DNA of 64,000 nucleotides. It comes from Bacillus thuringiensis. Its GTDB lineage: Bacteria > Bacillota > Bacilli > Bacillales > Bacillaceae_G. The translations under genes and the position numbers were made by a program. Numbering within the stretch: the stretch's first letter is position 1; each line of letters starts with the position of its first letter. Shown here in pieces: positions 63,444 to 64,000 of the stretch. The notes beneath the pieces were generated by a model. That model did not search any database. It was given only the letters and a program-made list of their open reading frames with translations, and had not been told where the DNA came from. The stretch lies in contig NZ_CP155559.1 in assembly GCF_022095615.2 (NCBI RefSeq), positions 2,229,501 to 2,293,500 of the forward strand. The letters are read 5' to 3'.

Positions 63444-64000
63444 ATGAGTAAGAGAATAAAAGAATTAGATTCCATACGAGGATTAGCAGCACTTACTGTG
63501 GTATTTGGACATTTTTGTTTAATGCTACCATCGTTGCCTAATTCTATTAAATTTTCCCCGCTTAGGTTTTTATGGGCGGGTGGGGAAGCTGTTATCGTTT
63601 TTTATGTACTAAGTGGTTTTGTGTTATCTATGGCACTTTATCATTCAAAAACAAATTATTGGGGATATTTAATTAAGAGATTTGTAAGAATCTATATTCC
63701 TTATTATTTTTGGATAATCGTTACCTTTGCTTTATTTATTTTATTTTCGCCGTATGAAGTGATAGGACTACGTGATTGGTTCTATGATAGGTGGCAAGGA
63801 TCTATAACAAAATTAGATATTATAAACCATTTTGTGCTTCTTACTAACTTTTTTACGGAAAATTATAATCCAGTTATCTGGTCATTGGCTCAAGAAATGC
63901 GTATATCTATTGTGTTTCCGTTCTTATTCCTTCTTTTTTATAAACTGAGTTGGAAGAAAATGATACTATTTGCTTTGAGCTTTTCTTTAATTAGTGTTTT
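63444..64000 (+). CDS. Acyltransferase-3 family membrane protein, 5' part only
   Basis: Open from ATG 63444 (RBS AAGGAGAA) to the right window edge, at least 185 codons. LDSIRGLAALTVVFGHF with the conserved Arg/His start, then VFYVLSGFVLSMAL and multiple hydrophobic helices (Trp-Ile-Ile-Val-Thr-Phe region) fit the acyltransferase-3/OatA group that O-acylates cell-surface sugars. The catalytic region and C-terminus are beyond the window. Confidence 0.85.
   Translation, partial: MSKRIKELDSIRGLAALTVVFGHFCLMLPSLPNSIKFSPLRFLWAGGEAVIVFYVLSGFVLSMALYHSKTNYWGYLIKRFVRIYIPYYFWIIVTFALFILFSPYEVIGLRDWFYDRWQGSITKLDIINHFVLLTNFFTENYNPVIWSLAQEMRISIVFPFLFLLFYKLSWKKMILFALSFSLISV

Overview
The window is AT-rich Firmicute DNA with Gram-positive ribosome-binding sites and frequent TTG/GTG starts. 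Its markers point to the Bacillus cereus group (B. cereus, B. thuringiensis, B. anthracis or a close relative). These markers are exosporium collagen-like proteins with a BclA/BclB-type leader, DUF4183 proteins, a SpoIIS toxin-antitoxin locus of the cereus type, an anhydro-MurNAc kinase cluster, and many small efflux and two-component modules. It reads as ordinary chromosome with an accessory flavour. I saw no rRNA, tRNA, CRISPR array, complete insertion sequence or prophage. Layout: 0-9 kb holds a partial LysR regulator divergent from a MOSC protein, a GNAT acetyltransferase, a heterodimeric ABC exporter with one degenerate ATP site, a cell-wall amidase, and a LysE exporter divergent from an XRE-cupin regulator. 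9-14 kb is a spore-surface island: a structured non-coding repeat, two collagen-like proteins, a DUF4183 protein, a tiny Ser/Gln-rich protein and a cupin. 14-18 kb has an SMI1-LRR protein and an ECF41 sigma factor coupled to an FAD oxidoreductase behind a matching ECF41 promoter. 18-21 kb carries a methyltransferase and a TelA-type tellurite/toxic-anion gene with a membrane partner. 21-27 kb is an amino-sugar/cell-wall recycling cluster: a secreted GHL10 hydrolase divergent from PTS IIB-IIC, a small membrane protein, AnmK and a BadF-type kinase, with twin palindromic operators. 27-33 kb: PlsY paralogue, GNAT-aminotransferase fusion, threonine dehydratase, and a MarR regulator with an MFS pump that has two palindromic operators. 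33-38 kb: small hypotheticals, a broken SUKH-like gene, an MBL-fold hydrolase and a DEAD-box helicase. 38-43 kb: a TetR-MFS-FtsX-ABC efflux operon with two copies of one operator. 43-49 kb: methyltransferases, a VOC protein, an indolepyruvate-type decarboxylase divergent from a MarR regulator, and GpmA. 49-53 kb: SpoIISA toxin with two tandem small antitoxin-like genes, PepD, and two tandem tiny hydrophobic peptides. 53-64 kb: a CatB-type acetyltransferase with a complete leader-peptide attenuator, a decayed ABC fragment beside an intact Bce-type ABC transporter, a membrane-anchored HEXXH protein, a VanRS-like two-component system, an S11 D,D-carboxypeptidase and a truncated acyltransferase-3 gene. 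The best candidates for overlooked biology are: (1) the macrolide-stalling-like leader peptide (RLR motif) and hairpin controlling catB at 53.3-53.5 kb; (2) the SpoIIS locus with two paralogous antitoxins and a terminator whose loop is the stop codon of the second; (3) the ECF41 sigma/oxidoreductase pair with a visible promoter; (4) the amino-sugar cluster with paired TGAAA-N5-TTTCA operators; (5) the two tiny MSF-x-WS peptides. All functional statements come from reading the sequence and from memory of protein families; no database search was run.
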